Shown here: positions 7,650 to 16,140 of the stretch, one piece after another
Layout: each line of letters begins with the position of its first letter
How positions within the stretch are numbered: the first letter of the stretch is position 1
Assembly (NCBI GenBank): GCA_964408155.1
Contig: CAYOYJ010000013.1
Span: 1 to 26,628 of the forward strand
Length of the DNA stretch: 26,628 bases
Source of the DNA: JAAYKM01 sp964408155
Lineage (GTDB): Bacteria; Desulfobacterota; Syntrophia; Syntrophales; JAAYKM01
Reading direction: 5' to 3'
Made by a program: the position numbers and the translations under genes
The notes under the pieces: model-generated
What the model was told of the DNA's origin: nothing
The model's database searches: none
What the model saw: only the letters and a program-made list of their open reading frames with translations

Positions 7650-9054
7650 AACCAGACGTATTCTTATTGTGGATGATGACCCGTCCATGCGCCTCGCCCT
7701 GTCCGAAACCCTCGAATCATGTGGCTATGATGTCGAATCAGCGGACAATGGGGCTGATGCCCTGCAGAAGTTTCAGGCCCAATCCTTCGAGGTTGTGGTC
7801 ACGGATATGCGGATGCCGCACCTGGGTGGTATGGATGTCCTGAAGGGCGTCAAAAAATTATCACCCCAAACGCCGGTTATCCTCATTACCGCTTATGGAA
7901 CCGTCAGCACGGCTGTGGAAGCCATGAAGGAGGGGGCCTCGGAATTTATCATGAAGCCCTTTTCCCTGGATGACCTGCAGGGCGTGGTGAAAAACGTTTT
8001 GGCGAGCGCAGTTCCCTTGACGGAAGAGAAGGTTCCGGCGGCCATGCCGGCCTCAACGGAAGTGGATATCATCAGCCAGGCTGAAAATGTCGGATCTCTC
8101 CTGGCGCTGATGCGGAGCATCGCCAAAAGCAAATCCAGTGTCCTGATTCAGGGTGAAAGCGGAACGGGGAAAGAATTATTCGCCCGTTATATTTACCGTC
8201 ACTCTAGCCGGAAAAACCGTCCTTTCGTCGCCATCAACTGCGCCGCCATCCCTCATCATCTTCTGGAAAGCGAAATGTTCGGCTATGAAAAGGGGGCCTT
8301 CACCGGAGCCGTTCAGCGTAAACCGGGTCGATTCGAGTTGGCCGATAGGGGGACCTTGCTGCTGGATGAAATCGGAGAAATGGACATTCAACTGCAGGCC
8401 AAACTCCTGAGGGTGCTTCAGGAGTCGGAAGTGGACCGCCTGGGCGGACGTGAACCGATATCGGTCGATGTCCGGATTATTGCCACGACCAACGCGGATC
8501 TGAAAAAAAGCATCGAAGAGAAAAAATTCCGGGAGGATCTCTTCTACAGGCTGAATGTGATTCCGATTCATATCCCGCCCCTGCGGGAACGAAAAGGAGA
8601 TGTGGCGCTCTTAAGCGAGTTCTTCCTGAAAAAATACAGTCAAATCAATGAGAAAAAAAAACCTTTGATGTCTTCGGAGGCGATGCGGATCCTGAATGCG
8701 TATCACTGGCCGGGCAACGTCAGGGAATTGGAGCACGTGGTCGAACGGTCCGTTCTGATCTGTGACGGCGGGGTTATCCTTCCTGAGCACCTTTACATGG
8801 AAGGCCCTATCAGACCGTTGCCGGAGGAATTCCGTGTAGAAACGGGGGCTGTTCCGGGCCTTGACGTTAAAACGGAATCACAACCCTCCGTCACCCTGAA
8901 AGAGATGGAAAAAAACATGATCTTTGCCGCCTTGAGCCGGGTGAACGGAAACCGGACGAAGGCATCACAGCTTCTGGGGATCAGTGTCCGGACGATGCGC
9001 AATAAACTGCAGGAATACGAGGCGGAAGGAGAAATCATACCCCGCGATTCATAA
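7639..9054 (+). CDS. flrC: Sigma-54-dependent flagellar response regulator (FlrC/FleR/FlgR-like)
   Basis: An NtrC-family activator of 471 residues from the ATG at 7639; a GTG at 7630 is possible, but GGTGG there looks like the ribosome-binding site. The receiver domain (1-120) has the acidic DDD at 12-14, phospho-acceptor Asp56 in VTDMRMP and the KPF lysine near 106. The AAA+ domain (about 140-370) has Walker A GESGTGKE, the sigma-54-contacting GAFTGA loop, Walker B LLLDEIGE and the arginine-finger region FREDLFYRL. A Fis-type helix-turn-helix ends the protein (NRTKASQLLGISVRTMRNKL). It is coupled to the kinase gene. The GG-N10-GC promoters in this window are its likely targets, with or without a separate FleQ-type master regulator. 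Confidence 0.9.
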   Translation: MINKTRRILIVDDDPSMRLALSETLESCGYDVESADNGADALQKFQAQSFEVVVTDMRMPHLGGMDVLKGVKKLSPQTPVILITAYGTVSTAVEAMKEGASEFIMKPFSLDDLQGVVKNVLASAVPLTEEKVPAAMPASTEVDIISQAENVGSLLALMRSIAKSKSSVLIQGESGTGKELFARYIYRHSSRKNRPFVAINCAAIPHHLLESEMFGYEKGAFTGAVQRKPGRFELADRGTLLLDEIGEMDIQLQAKLLRVLQESEVDRLGGREPISVDVRIIATTNADLKKSIEEKKFREDLFYRLNVIPIHIPPLRERKGDVALLSEFFLKKYSQINEKKKPLMSSEAMRILNAYHWPGNVRELEHVVERSVLICDGGVILPEHLYMEGPIRPLPEEFRVETGAVPGLDVKTESQPSVTLKEMEKNMIFAALSRVNGNRTKASQLLGISVRTMRNKLQEYEAEGEIIPRDS

Positions 9055-9084
9055 TCCGAATCAACATCGTCGATCGGCTGTGAT

Positions 9085-9100
9085 TGGTATGCTGTTTGCA
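9085..9100 (+). promoter_or_regulatory. Sigma-54 promoter for the flgBC-fliEFGHIJ operon
   Basis: TGGTATGCTGTTTGCA has GG and GC exactly 10 bases apart and a perfect TTGCA -12 element. The predicted start near 9111 lies 30 bases before the flgB start codon. No terminator separates it from the activator gene, so read-through from upstream could also reach flgB. Confidence 0.8.
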
Positions 9101-9140
9101 AAATAATCATCATCTTAAAAAATAAAGAGGAGGATGCGTT

Positions 9141-9521
9141 TTGGATTTTCTCTTCGGCAAGACGATACCCATGTTGTCTTCGGTGCTGAGTTACCGGTCG
9201 GAGCGGCAGAAATTGATCACCGGCAACGTGACCAACCTCGATACGGAAGGTTACCAGCCCCAGGAATTGCACTTTAAAAATCGCCTGCTGGATGCCATGA
9301 CGAAGGAACAAACCGTCAATCTGGTCCGGACGGACAGGAAACATTTGCCTATGCCGGATCCTTCGGGCAACCAGTACAAGGTGGAAGAGTCGGCTGAGAA
9401 GGTCTCCCTGGATCAGGAGATGACCAATCTCGCGGAAAATCAGTTAATGTACAACGTTACCGTGGATATCCTGGCCAGAAAATTCAGGCATATCAGCACG
9501 TTTTTAAAGGATGTAAGATAA
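9141..9521 (+). CDS. flgB: Flagellar proximal rod protein FlgB
   Basis: 126 residues, near the usual FlgB length. It starts with DFLFGKTIPMLSSVLSYRSERQKLITGNVTNLDTEG, in which the NVTNLDTEGYQP segment is the rod-family signature (usually N-I-A-N-x-x-T-P-G-Y). The C-terminus LDQEMTNLAENQLMYNVTVDILARKF is the conserved coiled-coil end. The start codon is TTG, supported by a strong GAGGAGG 7 bases upstream; the nearby ATG at 9134 is out of frame. FlgB forms part of the proximal rod above the MS ring and is exported by the flagellar type III system. It is first in the operon and is followed by flgC after one base. Confidence 0.95.
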   Translation: MDFLFGKTIPMLSSVLSYRSERQKLITGNVTNLDTEGYQPQELHFKNRLLDAMTKEQTVNLVRTDRKHLPMPDPSGNQYKVEESAEKVSLDQEMTNLAENQLMYNVTVDILARKFRHISTFLKDVR

Positions 9522-9522
9522 A

Positions 9523-9948
9523 ATGGATTTCACGACGAATTTTCAAATTTGCGGCTCCGGTCTGTCGGCCCAACGGGCCAAGATGGATGTGATTACCAGC
9601 AACCTGGCCAATGCGGGAACGACCAAAACGGCCGAAGGCGGTCCCTACCGGAGAAAGACGGTGGTCTTGAAGGCGGAGGACGTCCATGAGCCCTTCGATA
9701 AAACCCTGCGCGGCGCTCTTGCGGAGGTGAAGGTCGATCAGGTTACGGAAGATCCCTCCCCCATGAAAAGCGTTTATGATCCGGCTCATCCCGATGCGGA
9801 TGAGAAGGGCTTCGTGCTCCTGCCGAATGTGAACGCCATTACGGAAATGGCGGATATGATCAATGTGGGCAGAAACTACGAAGCGGTGGTTACGGCTTTC
9901 GACGCGACGAAGAGTATGGCCTTGAAGACCTTGGAAATCGGGAAGTAG
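9523..9948 (+). CDS. flgC: Flagellar proximal rod protein FlgC
   Basis: 141 residues with the rod/hook N-terminal signature GSGLSAQRAKMDVITSNLANAGTTKT and the FlgC pattern GGPYRRKTVVLKA. The C-terminal FlgC block reads LPNVNAITEMADMINVGRNYEAVVTAFDATKSMALKTLEIGK. The protein is a proximal rod subunit, exported through the FliF/FliPQR channel and polymerising distal to FliE and FlgB. The ATG follows the flgB stop after one base, so the genes are very likely co-translated. Length and all family motifs are normal. Confidence 0.96.
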   Translation: MDFTTNFQICGSGLSAQRAKMDVITSNLANAGTTKTAEGGPYRRKTVVLKAEDVHEPFDKTLRGALAEVKVDQVTEDPSPMKSVYDPAHPDADEKGFVLLPNVNAITEMADMINVGRNYEAVVTAFDATKSMALKTLEIGK

Positions 9949-9965
9949 GAAAGAAAAGGAGAATA

Positions 9966-10268
9966 ATGATGACGGACATGACGATCAGAAATCAACCGAT
10001 CCTGGTTCCGGGCAGTGCCTTACAGCCGGGCGCCGGAACACCCGCCGCCGACGGAGGATTCAAATCCGTATTAAAAACGGCGATCCAGGATGTCAACACC
10101 CTTCAGCTCCAGGCGGACGATGCCGTCGCCAAGTTGCAGGCGAACAAGGGGAGCATGCACGAGGCGTTGATTGCCATGGAAAAGGCCAGCCTGTCCTTCC
10201 AGACGATGCTGCAGGTCCGCAACAAGATTGTCGATGCCTACCAGGAAATCATGCGCATGCAGGTATAG
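9966..10268 (+). CDS. fliE: Flagellar hook-basal body protein FliE
   Basis: 100 residues, the normal FliE size. The helical segment FKSVLKTAIQDVNTLQLQADDAVAKLQANKG leads into the family signature MHEALIAMEKASLSFQTMLQVRNKIVDAYQEIMRMQV. FliE is the first rod protein exported and joins the MS ring to FlgB. AAAGGAG lies 5 to 7 bases upstream of the tandem ATGATG, so either ATG (9966 or 9969) may be used. It follows flgC by 17 bp and fits the common flgB-flgC-fliE-fliF order. Confidence 0.95.
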   Translation: MMTDMTIRNQPILVPGSALQPGAGTPAADGGFKSVLKTAIQDVNTLQLQADDAVAKLQANKGSMHEALIAMEKASLSFQTMLQVRNKIVDAYQEIMRMQV

Positions 10269-10325
10269 TCCTTTGCTGCGGTGAGGAACATCACGGTATG
10301 GATGCCGAATCAACAAGGAAAACAG

Positions 10326-11864
10326 ATGGATAACATTTCACAACTCCTCACGAATCTCTGGAAAGGTTTTGCCGTCTTATCCGCCTCCCGAAAGTTGACG
10401 CTCCTGATGGTTGTGGGGGTGACGATCGCCTCAATTTGGGGGCTGGTCTACTGGGCGAATCAGGCGGACTATAAGGTCCTGTTTACCAATCTTTCTACCG
10501 AAGATGCGTCGGGTATCGTGGCCAAGCTCCAGGAAAAGAAGATTCCCTACGAGTTGTCCGGCGGCGGAAACACCATTTCCGTACCTTCGGCCAAGGTGAC
10601 GGAGGTGCGTCTGGAGTTGGCTTCCTTGGGCTTGCCCCAGGGGGGCGGCGTCGGCTTTGAGATCTTCGATCAGAAAAATCTCGGTGCCACGGAATTCGAA
10701 CAGCAGTTGAACTATCGACGGGCCCTCCAAGGGGAGTTGGCCAGGACGATCAACAGCCTGGAAGAAATTGAGCAGTGCCGGGTCCATCTGGCTCTGCCCA
10801 AGGACTCCCTTTTTGTGGAAGAACAGAAAAAAACGACCGCATCGGTAACCATCAAACTGAAAGGCGGCCGGACGTTACGGCCCGATCAGGTTGAGGGAAT
10901 CGGGCATCTCGTGGCGAGCAGCGTCGAAGGCTTGAATCCGGCTGATGTCATGGTGGTGGACGGCAAGGGCAATATTCTTTCCAGAAAGCAGGACGACTCC
11001 CGCCTGGGAAAGATGACCGCCTCCCAGGTGGAATATCAGAACAATATTGAGAAGGATATGGGTAACCGTATCCAGACCATGCTGGAGAAGGTCGTGGGTC
11101 AGGGGAAAGCTGTGGTTCGGGTAGCCGCTGATCTTGATTTCAGTGTGACGGAGAAAACGGAAGAAATCTACGATCCGGAATCCCCCGTTATCCGAAGTAC
11201 CCAGAAGCAGACGGAAAAAAGCACACCGTCCGCCGGGGCGACCAACCCCAAGTCCGCCGAGGAAAAAAGCGACGAGGTCATCAATTACGAAATCAACAAG
11301 ACCATCAATAAAACCGTCATGCCGGTTGGAGAGGTTCAGAAACTATCCATCGCCGTTCTCGTCGATGGGACCTATGTGAAGGATAAGAAAGGGGAGGAAG
11401 TCTATCAGCCCCGGGATAAGAAGGATCTGGACAATATCGCGGAATTGGTGAGAAAGTCGGCAGGCTTCAACGCCACCCGGGGGGATCAGGTGGTGGTAAC
11501 CAACATGCCCTTCCGGACGGCAGCCGATGATGAACTCAACATGTCCGTCCCCTGGACGGAGCGTGTTTCGAATTTCACGCCTTATTTCAAATACCTGATT
11601 ATATTAGGCGTGATGGTTTTCCTTTTCCTCTTTGTCCTGAAACCCATGCTTGGTCTCGTGGCCGATCTGGGTCGGAGTCAGGCGGCCGAGGTCAGGCAGG
11701 TGGCGGCGGATCAACAATCCCTTGAACTCCGGGGACAGGCCGCAGCACCGATGCTGATGAGCCCTCTGGAGGAAAGAGCGATGAATGAAACGGAACTCAC
11801 CAGGCAACTGGCTGACGCCGACGCCAAGAAATTTGCGGAACTGCTGCGGAACTGGATTCGTTAA
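10326..11864 (+). CDS. fliF: Flagellar MS-ring protein FliF
   Basis: About 512 residues from the ATG at 10326, which has AAGGA 5 bases upstream; earlier GTG/ATG codons (10281, 10302) lack this and are less likely. The first membrane helix (about 27-47, TLLMVVGVTIASIWGLVYWA) is followed by the ring-building motifs YKVLFTNLSTEDASGIVAKL and GFEIFDQKNLGATEFEQQLNY. NYEINKTINKTVMPVGEVQKLSIAVLVDG follows the beta-collar region, and the second helix is about 425-447 (YLIILGVMVFLFLFVLKP). The C-terminal ELLRNWI is the FliG-binding end. FliF forms the inner-membrane ring on which the export gate and switch assemble. It is slightly shorter than many FliF proteins. Confidence 0.96.
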   Translation: MDNISQLLTNLWKGFAVLSASRKLTLLMVVGVTIASIWGLVYWANQADYKVLFTNLSTEDASGIVAKLQEKKIPYELSGGGNTISVPSAKVTEVRLELASLGLPQGGGVGFEIFDQKNLGATEFEQQLNYRRALQGELARTINSLEEIEQCRVHLALPKDSLFVEEQKKTTASVTIKLKGGRTLRPDQVEGIGHLVASSVEGLNPADVMVVDGKGNILSRKQDDSRLGKMTASQVEYQNNIEKDMGNRIQTMLEKVVGQGKAVVRVAADLDFSVTEKTEEIYDPESPVIRSTQKQTEKSTPSAGATNPKSAEEKSDEVINYEINKTINKTVMPVGEVQKLSIAVLVDGTYVKDKKGEEVYQPRDKKDLDNIAELVRKSAGFNATRGDQVVVTNMPFRTAADDELNMSVPWTERVSNFTPYFKYLIILGVMVFLFLFVLKPMLGLVADLGRSQAAEVRQVAADQQSLELRGQAAAPMLMSPLEERAMNETELTRQLADADAKKFAELLRNWIR

Positions 11865-11878
11865 GCGATCGAATCGCT
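11864..11878 (+). repeat. Small inverted repeat between fliF and fliG
   Basis: AGCGAT-CGA-ATCGCT is a perfect 6-bp hairpin with a 3-base loop that begins in the fliF stop codon. No T run follows, so it is not an intrinsic terminator. It could affect mRNA processing or translation of fliG, which lacks a strong ribosome-binding site. Confidence 0.4.
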
Positions 11879-11920
11879 AAATGATTAGGAAGATATCATG
11901 TAAAATGGGTAGAGTCCGTT

Positions 11921-12916
11921 ATGACCAATGAAGAAAAAGCCGCCATCCTGCTCTTATCGTTAAAGGAAGACACGGCGGCGCAAGTCATGAAGAATCTGCG
12001 TCCCTCGGAAATCCGACGCATCGGTAAGTACATGAACCGGATTTCGGATATTCCGTCGGAAACCCTGAATGCGGTAGCCAAGGAGTTCTGTACCCTGGCC
12101 AAGGAAAAGGGCGGCACAATTTCAGTCGGACACGAACAACCCAAAAATATCGTGATCAAGGCCCTGGGCGAAAAGGCGGCCCAGGATATCATTGCCGATG
12201 TCGAAAACGCCAAGCGCAACGACAACCCCATTATCGACAAGCTTCAGGATATTGACCCCAAGGTTCTGGTTGATTTCACCCGGACCGAACATCCCCAGAC
12301 CATTGCCCTGATTCTGGCACATCTCAAGCCGGAACAGGCAGCGGAGATTCTCAACGATTTTTCCCCGGCGATGCAATTCGAGATCACCAAACGCATGGCC
12401 ACATTGAAAAGTGTCCCCTATGAGTTTATTGAAGAGGTGGCCAAAACTTTGGAGAAGGAAATCGTCATCGGTCAGGGTGGAGACCAGCAACTCGGCGGTC
12501 CCCAACTGGCGGCGGAAATATTGAACCGGCTTAACCGGGCGAATGAGAATTCGATCATGATCTCCCTGGAGGAGACCGACCCGGATCTGGCCATGCAGAT
12601 CCGCAACTTCATGTTCACCTTCGAAGACGTGCTCAAGCTTGACGACAAGAGTCTCCAGGAACTGCTCCGGGAAGTCAGCGGTGAAGATCTTGCCCGGGCG
12701 CTCAAACTCGTCGATGCGGGACTCCGGGAAAAGATATTCAAGAACATGTCCAAGCGCGGTGCGGAAATGCTTAAGGAAGACATCGAGATGATGCCGCCCA
12801 TTCGTCTGTCCGAAGTGGAAGCCAGCCAGCGGACCATCCTGGAAATCACGAAACGGCTGGAAACGGAAGGCAAGATCACCATTTCCCGAGGGGACGAGCA
12901 GGATGAGTTCATCTAA
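11921..12916 (+). CDS. fliG: Flagellar motor switch protein FliG
   Basis: 331 residues, the usual FliG length. The N-terminal domain opens with TNEEKAAILLLSLKED and holds the FliF-binding region. The middle domain contains the EHPQTIALILAHLKPEQAA hallmark (EHPQ binds FliM). The C-terminal domain has the torque helix with charged residues (DKSLQELLREVSGEDLARALK) and the SKRGAEMLKEDIEMMPPIRLSEVE block. FliG sits on the cytoplasmic face of the MS ring and receives force from MotA. The ATG at 11921 has only a weak GGTAGAG upstream. The gene overlaps fliH by 14 bp. Confidence 0.96.
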   Translation: MTNEEKAAILLLSLKEDTAAQVMKNLRPSEIRRIGKYMNRISDIPSETLNAVAKEFCTLAKEKGGTISVGHEQPKNIVIKALGEKAAQDIIADVENAKRNDNPIIDKLQDIDPKVLVDFTRTEHPQTIALILAHLKPEQAAEILNDFSPAMQFEITKRMATLKSVPYEFIEEVAKTLEKEIVIGQGGDQQLGGPQLAAEILNRLNRANENSIMISLEETDPDLAMQIRNFMFTFEDVLKLDDKSLQELLREVSGEDLARALKLVDAGLREKIFKNMSKRGAEMLKEDIEMMPPIRLSEVEASQRTILEITKRLETEGKITISRGDEQDEFI

Positions 12917-13580
12917 GGGGGTCATTAAATCCACATCCGTCAAGGTTGTGGAAAAGGTTCTGCACGGAGATTGTCCGGCAGGCGCCAAGACAGCCTTCCA
13001 GACCAATCCGTTGATTCTGGACGTCCGGAAAAGCCGGGGAGGACTGGCCCAGGAACAGAAGGCGGAGGTGGAGGAGCGGATCAACCAGGCCAAGCAGGAT
13101 GCATACGAAAAGGGTCTTGCCGAAGGCGTGAACAAGGGCATCGCTCTCCAGAAGGAAGAGGCCCGGCGTGTCATTTCAGCGATGACCGATCTCACGGCCG
13201 AACTGACCCGGCTTCGCCAGGGAATCATCGAACAGACGGAACAGCAGATCGTACGGCTGGCCTTTGCCATTGCGGCGAAAGTGATTCACCAGGAAGTCAA
13301 ACAGGATACGACCGTGGTGGCCTCCGTCCTGCGGGAAGCGGTTCGGAGCGTGACGGACCGGGATGGCATGAAGGTCCACCTCAATCCCCAGGATTTCAGG
13401 TATATCATGGAAATAAAAGAGGATTTTCTGAAGGAAATGGATGGCGTGAAAAACATTGTCTTTGAGGAAGATCCGGCGATTAAAACTGGGGGGGTTATGG
13501 TGGAAACCATTTTCGGCGAGGTGGATGCGCGTTTGGAGCAACAGTTTAATGAAATCAAGACAGGATTCGGACTGTCCTGA
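12903..13580 (+). CDS. fliH: Flagellar export ATPase regulator FliH
   Basis: 225 residues with the FliH/V-type stator layout. A variable N-terminus leads to a charged helical segment (AEVEERINQAKQDAYEKGLAEGVNKG) containing the A/G-xxx-G-type packing pattern typical of FliH. The C-terminal domain reads QQIVRLAFAIAAKVIHQEVKQD, then VHLNPQDF and GGVMVETIFGEVDARLEQQFNEI. FliH dimers hold the FliI ATPase, deliver it to the export gate and restrain its activity. It starts inside the end of fliG (14-bp overlap), showing translational coupling, and fliI follows. Confidence 0.92.
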   Translation: MSSSKGVIKSTSVKVVEKVLHGDCPAGAKTAFQTNPLILDVRKSRGGLAQEQKAEVEERINQAKQDAYEKGLAEGVNKGIALQKEEARRVISAMTDLTAELTRLRQGIIEQTEQQIVRLAFAIAAKVIHQEVKQDTTVVASVLREAVRSVTDRDGMKVHLNPQDFRYIMEIKEDFLKEMDGVKNIVFEEDPAIKTGGVMVETIFGEVDARLEQQFNEIKTGFGLS

Positions 13581-13600
13581 TTGCGAATGTTAAGGCTCTG

Positions 13601-14917
13601 ATGTTCACGGATTTTGAAAAATATCATCGCGTGCTGGAACGGATCAATCCGATCCGCGTGAACGGCAAGGTGAGTGAAATCATCGGCCTTGTGGTGGAAG
13701 GACACGGACCGGCGGCTTCCATAGGCGAGGTTTGCGGTATTTATCCGACGGGAAGCGATAAACCCGTGAATGCCGAGGTGGTTGGGTTTCGCAAGGGGAA
13801 GGTGCTGCTTATGCCCCTGGAAAACATCCGAGGCCTGGGACCGGGCTGTCGTATCGTGGCGATTCATAAGAAGGCCGGTATTCACGTCGGGGAAGCGCTT
13901 CTGGGGCGGGTCATTGATGGTCTCGGTAATCCGATCGACAATCGTGGCCCCATCCAGTGCGATGAGGAGTACCCGATCTATGCGGACCCCGTGAATCCCC
14001 TCAAACGGGGGCGTATCCGGGAACCGATGGATCTGGGTGTTCGAGCCATTAATGGTCTGCTCACCTGCGGCAAAGGTCAGCGCATGGGCATTTTCGCCGG
14101 TTCCGGTGTGGGGAAAAGCGTCCTTTTAGGCATGTTTGCCCGTCATACCAAGGCAGACGTCAACGTCATCGGTCTGATCGGTGAACGGGGACGGGAAGTC
14201 CGGGATTTTCTGGAAAAGAATCTGGGGGCCGAAGGGCTGGCCCGGTCCGTCGTCATTGTGGCCGCATCGGATATGCACCCCCTGGTGCGGATGCGGGCGG
14301 CTTATGTGGCCACGACCATCTCCGAATATTTCCGCGATCAGGGGCAGAATGTCCTTTTGATGATCGATTCCCTGACCCGCTTTGCCATGGCCCAGCGGGA
14401 GATCGGCCTGTCCGTCGGGGAACCGCCGACGACAAAGGGATACACGCCGTCTGTGTTCAGCCTCCTCCCCAAGCTTTTGGAGCGAGCGGGCAGCATCGAG
14501 GCCGGGGGAAGTATTACCGGATTGTATACGATCCTGGTTGAAGGCGACGATTTCAACGAGCCGATTTCGGACGCCGCCCGGTCCATTCTGGACGGTCACA
14601 TCGCCCTGTCCCGGGAACTGGCCAGCAAAAATCACTATCCGGCCGTAGATGTCCTGAACAGCATCAGCCGGGTGATGATCGATGTGGTGGATGAGGAGCA
14701 TCGGAAGAAAGCAGGAGAACTGCTCAACATCATGTCTGTTTATCGTAAAGCCGAGGATATGATCAACATCGGCGCCTATGTCAAGGGGAGCAACCGGGAG
14801 ATCGACCGCGCCATTGATATGATTGACCGGATTAATGCTTTTTTGCGCCAGGATATCGAGGCGAAAATCACCTTCCAGGACTCTGTCCGGGACTTGGATG
14901 CCCTGCTGAGGTCGTAA
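13601..14917 (+). CDS. fliI: Flagellum-specific export ATPase FliI
   Basis: 438 residues, the normal FliI size. The Walker A motif is AGSGVGKS (about residues 166-173), the Walker B strand is NVLLMIDSLTRFAMAQREI, and the nearby GERGREVRDF and GEPPTTKGYTPSVFSLLPKLLERAG are FliI/F1-beta signatures. The C-terminal domain includes SRELASKNHYPAVDVLNSISRVM. The hexameric ATPase works with FliH and FliJ to energise and chaperone export of rod, hook and filament subunits. The ATG at 13601 is preceded by AAGG. It lies 20 bp after fliH and 3 bp before fliJ. Confidence 0.97.
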   Translation: MFTDFEKYHRVLERINPIRVNGKVSEIIGLVVEGHGPAASIGEVCGIYPTGSDKPVNAEVVGFRKGKVLLMPLENIRGLGPGCRIVAIHKKAGIHVGEALLGRVIDGLGNPIDNRGPIQCDEEYPIYADPVNPLKRGRIREPMDLGVRAINGLLTCGKGQRMGIFAGSGVGKSVLLGMFARHTKADVNVIGLIGERGREVRDFLEKNLGAEGLARSVVIVAASDMHPLVRMRAAYVATTISEYFRDQGQNVLLMIDSLTRFAMAQREIGLSVGEPPTTKGYTPSVFSLLPKLLERAGSIEAGGSITGLYTILVEGDDFNEPISDAARSILDGHIALSRELASKNHYPAVDVLNSISRVMIDVVDEEHRKKAGELLNIMSVYRKAEDMINIGAYVKGSNREIDRAIDMIDRINAFLRQDIEAKITFQDSVRDLDALLRS

Positions 14918-14920
14918 GCT

Positions 14921-15361
14921 GTGTTTACCTATAACCTGCAATCTGTTTTGGAATACCGGCAGAGCATCGAAGAGCAAAAACTGACGGCATTCTCGGATGC
15001 GGAACGGAAGCTGCAAAGAGAAAAAGACCTGTTGCAGGAAATCCGAGAGCAGCAGAGAGGCCTGGTGGACGAATTGAAGGCGCTGAAAAATAAGGAGTGC
15101 GACAGTCGGGATATCGCACTGGTCCTCAAGTATTCGGAAGAACTGCAGAAACATGAAAATCGCCAGAGTGAGGCGGTCCGGAAAGCCGCCGGTGTGTTCG
15201 AGGAAAAGAGAAGAGAACTCCTGGAGGCGGTCAAAAAGAGGAAAATGATGGAGACCCATAAAGAACATCAGTTTCAGGAATACAAGACGGATCTGATTGC
15301 GGCGGAACGCCGGGAAACGGACGATATATCCATTCAGCGTTTCAGCAGGAGAGAACCATGA
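14921..15361 (+). CDS. fliJ: Flagellar export chaperone FliJ
   Basis: 146 residues of nearly continuous charged coiled coil (FTYNLQSVLEYRQSIEEQKLTAFSDAERKLQREKDLL and so on), as in FliJ, the stalk-like subunit that sits in the FliI hexamer and contacts FlhA. The opening F-x-x-x-LQ-x-VL-x-Y-R is the usual FliJ start. The start codon is GTG with GAGG about 10 bases upstream. The stop overlaps the next ATG as ATGA. Sequence conservation in FliJ is low, so position directly after fliI is a large part of the evidence. Confidence 0.9.
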   Translation: MFTYNLQSVLEYRQSIEEQKLTAFSDAERKLQREKDLLQEIREQQRGLVDELKALKNKECDSRDIALVLKYSEELQKHENRQSEAVRKAAGVFEEKRRELLEAVKKRKMMETHKEHQFQEYKTDLIAAERRETDDISIQRFSRREP

Positions 15362-15963
15362 AAAACAATAAAGTCATCGTGACGGGGCTGATCATCGCAA
15401 TTCTTTTCGTAAAACTCTTTTTGGCGGGCGAGTTGTTTCAGGAACTCTCCGGCATGGATACGTCAGCGCTTTCGCTCAAGCGGGCCATGGCGGAGACGCC
15501 GGAAAACGGTCTGGTGACGGTGCCGGTCAAGGACGTGGCGGCGGATCATCTCTCACAGGAACGGAGCCTCATGAAAACCCTCGAGGTGAAACAGCAGGAG
15601 CTGGACAATCGGGAAAACCGGCTGACGGCGGAGGAGCAGCGCATCCAGACGTTGAAGCAGGAAATCGTGCTGAAAATCGAGATGCTGCGTGGCCTGGAGG
15701 ATCGCCTCGGCGCGGTCATGGAAGGAGAAAAATCCTCGGAGAATAAGAAATACAAGGATCTGGCCAAGGTTTACGACTCGGCGCCGCCCGACAAGGTCGG
15801 ATCGATGCTCGAGCAGATGGATGTCAAAACCGCCGCAGGGATTACGATGAACATGAAGCGGGACAAGGCCGGCGCCGTCCTGGGTTATTTAAGTCCCCAG
15901 AAAGCGATTGAAATCACAAGAGAAATTACCCGCGTATCCGCCGCGGCCAAACCGCAGCCATAG
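15358..15963 (+). CDS. motE: MotE-type flagellar protein with MgtE-like N-domain
   Basis: 201 residues. One N-terminal membrane helix (about 7-25, IVTGLIIAILFVKLFLAGE) is followed by a coiled coil (about 65-120, LEVKQQELDNRENRLTAEEQRIQTLKQEI). The C-terminal helical domain (about 130-195) reads YDSAPPDKVGSMLEQMDVKTAAGITMNMKRDKAGAVLGYLSPQKAIEITREI. This matches the MgtE_N/FliG-like superhelical fold of MotE proteins that commonly follow fliJ. In rhizobia MotE is a periplasmic chaperone for the stator protein MotC; whether that role applies here is unknown. It is translationally coupled to fliJ (ATGA) and ends the operon before a strong terminator. Confidence 0.82.
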   Translation: MKNNKVIVTGLIIAILFVKLFLAGELFQELSGMDTSALSLKRAMAETPENGLVTVPVKDVAADHLSQERSLMKTLEVKQQELDNRENRLTAEEQRIQTLKQEIVLKIEMLRGLEDRLGAVMEGEKSSENKKYKDLAKVYDSAPPDKVGSMLEQMDVKTAAGITMNMKRDKAGAVLGYLSPQKAIEITREITRVSAAAKPQP

Positions 15964-16002
15964 TAGAACGTAAATTTTCCGCGATTGTGGCGTAAAGGAT
16001 TA

Positions 16003-16040
16003 AAAAAGCCGGAGACTTCCTGAGAAGTTTCCGGTTTTTC
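16003..16040. terminator. Strong rho-independent terminator after the flgB-motE operon
   Basis: CCGGAGACTTC (16009-16019) pairs with GAAGTTTCCGG (16024-16034) across a 4-base loop, with one G-T pair. TTTTT follows on the plus strand and AAAAAA precedes it, so it can also stop minus-strand transcription from the cyclase operon. Confidence 0.9.
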
Positions 16041-16140
16041 TTCAATGAAAGCAATGGAACGGCCTGTTGTATGAAATTCTTATTGAATGCTGACCTGAGA
16101 TACAAGGGTTGCGTAAAAGAAGCCCTGTCGTCCGGTCGGG

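Noticed and set aside
10281..10325. Upstream GTG/ATG starts for FliF
   Set aside because: They would translate through the AAGGA ribosome-binding site of the ATG at 10326 and add residues not typical of FliF.
12122..13270. Minus-strand open frame of 382 codons opposite fliG and fliH
   Set aside because: It lies wholly antisense to two certain flagellar genes, has no family motif and reflects their codon bias.
14126..15268. Minus-strand open frame of 380 codons opposite fliI and fliJ
   Set aside because: It is antisense to fliI and fliJ, rich in His/Gln/Asp typical of shadow frames, with no recognisable domain.
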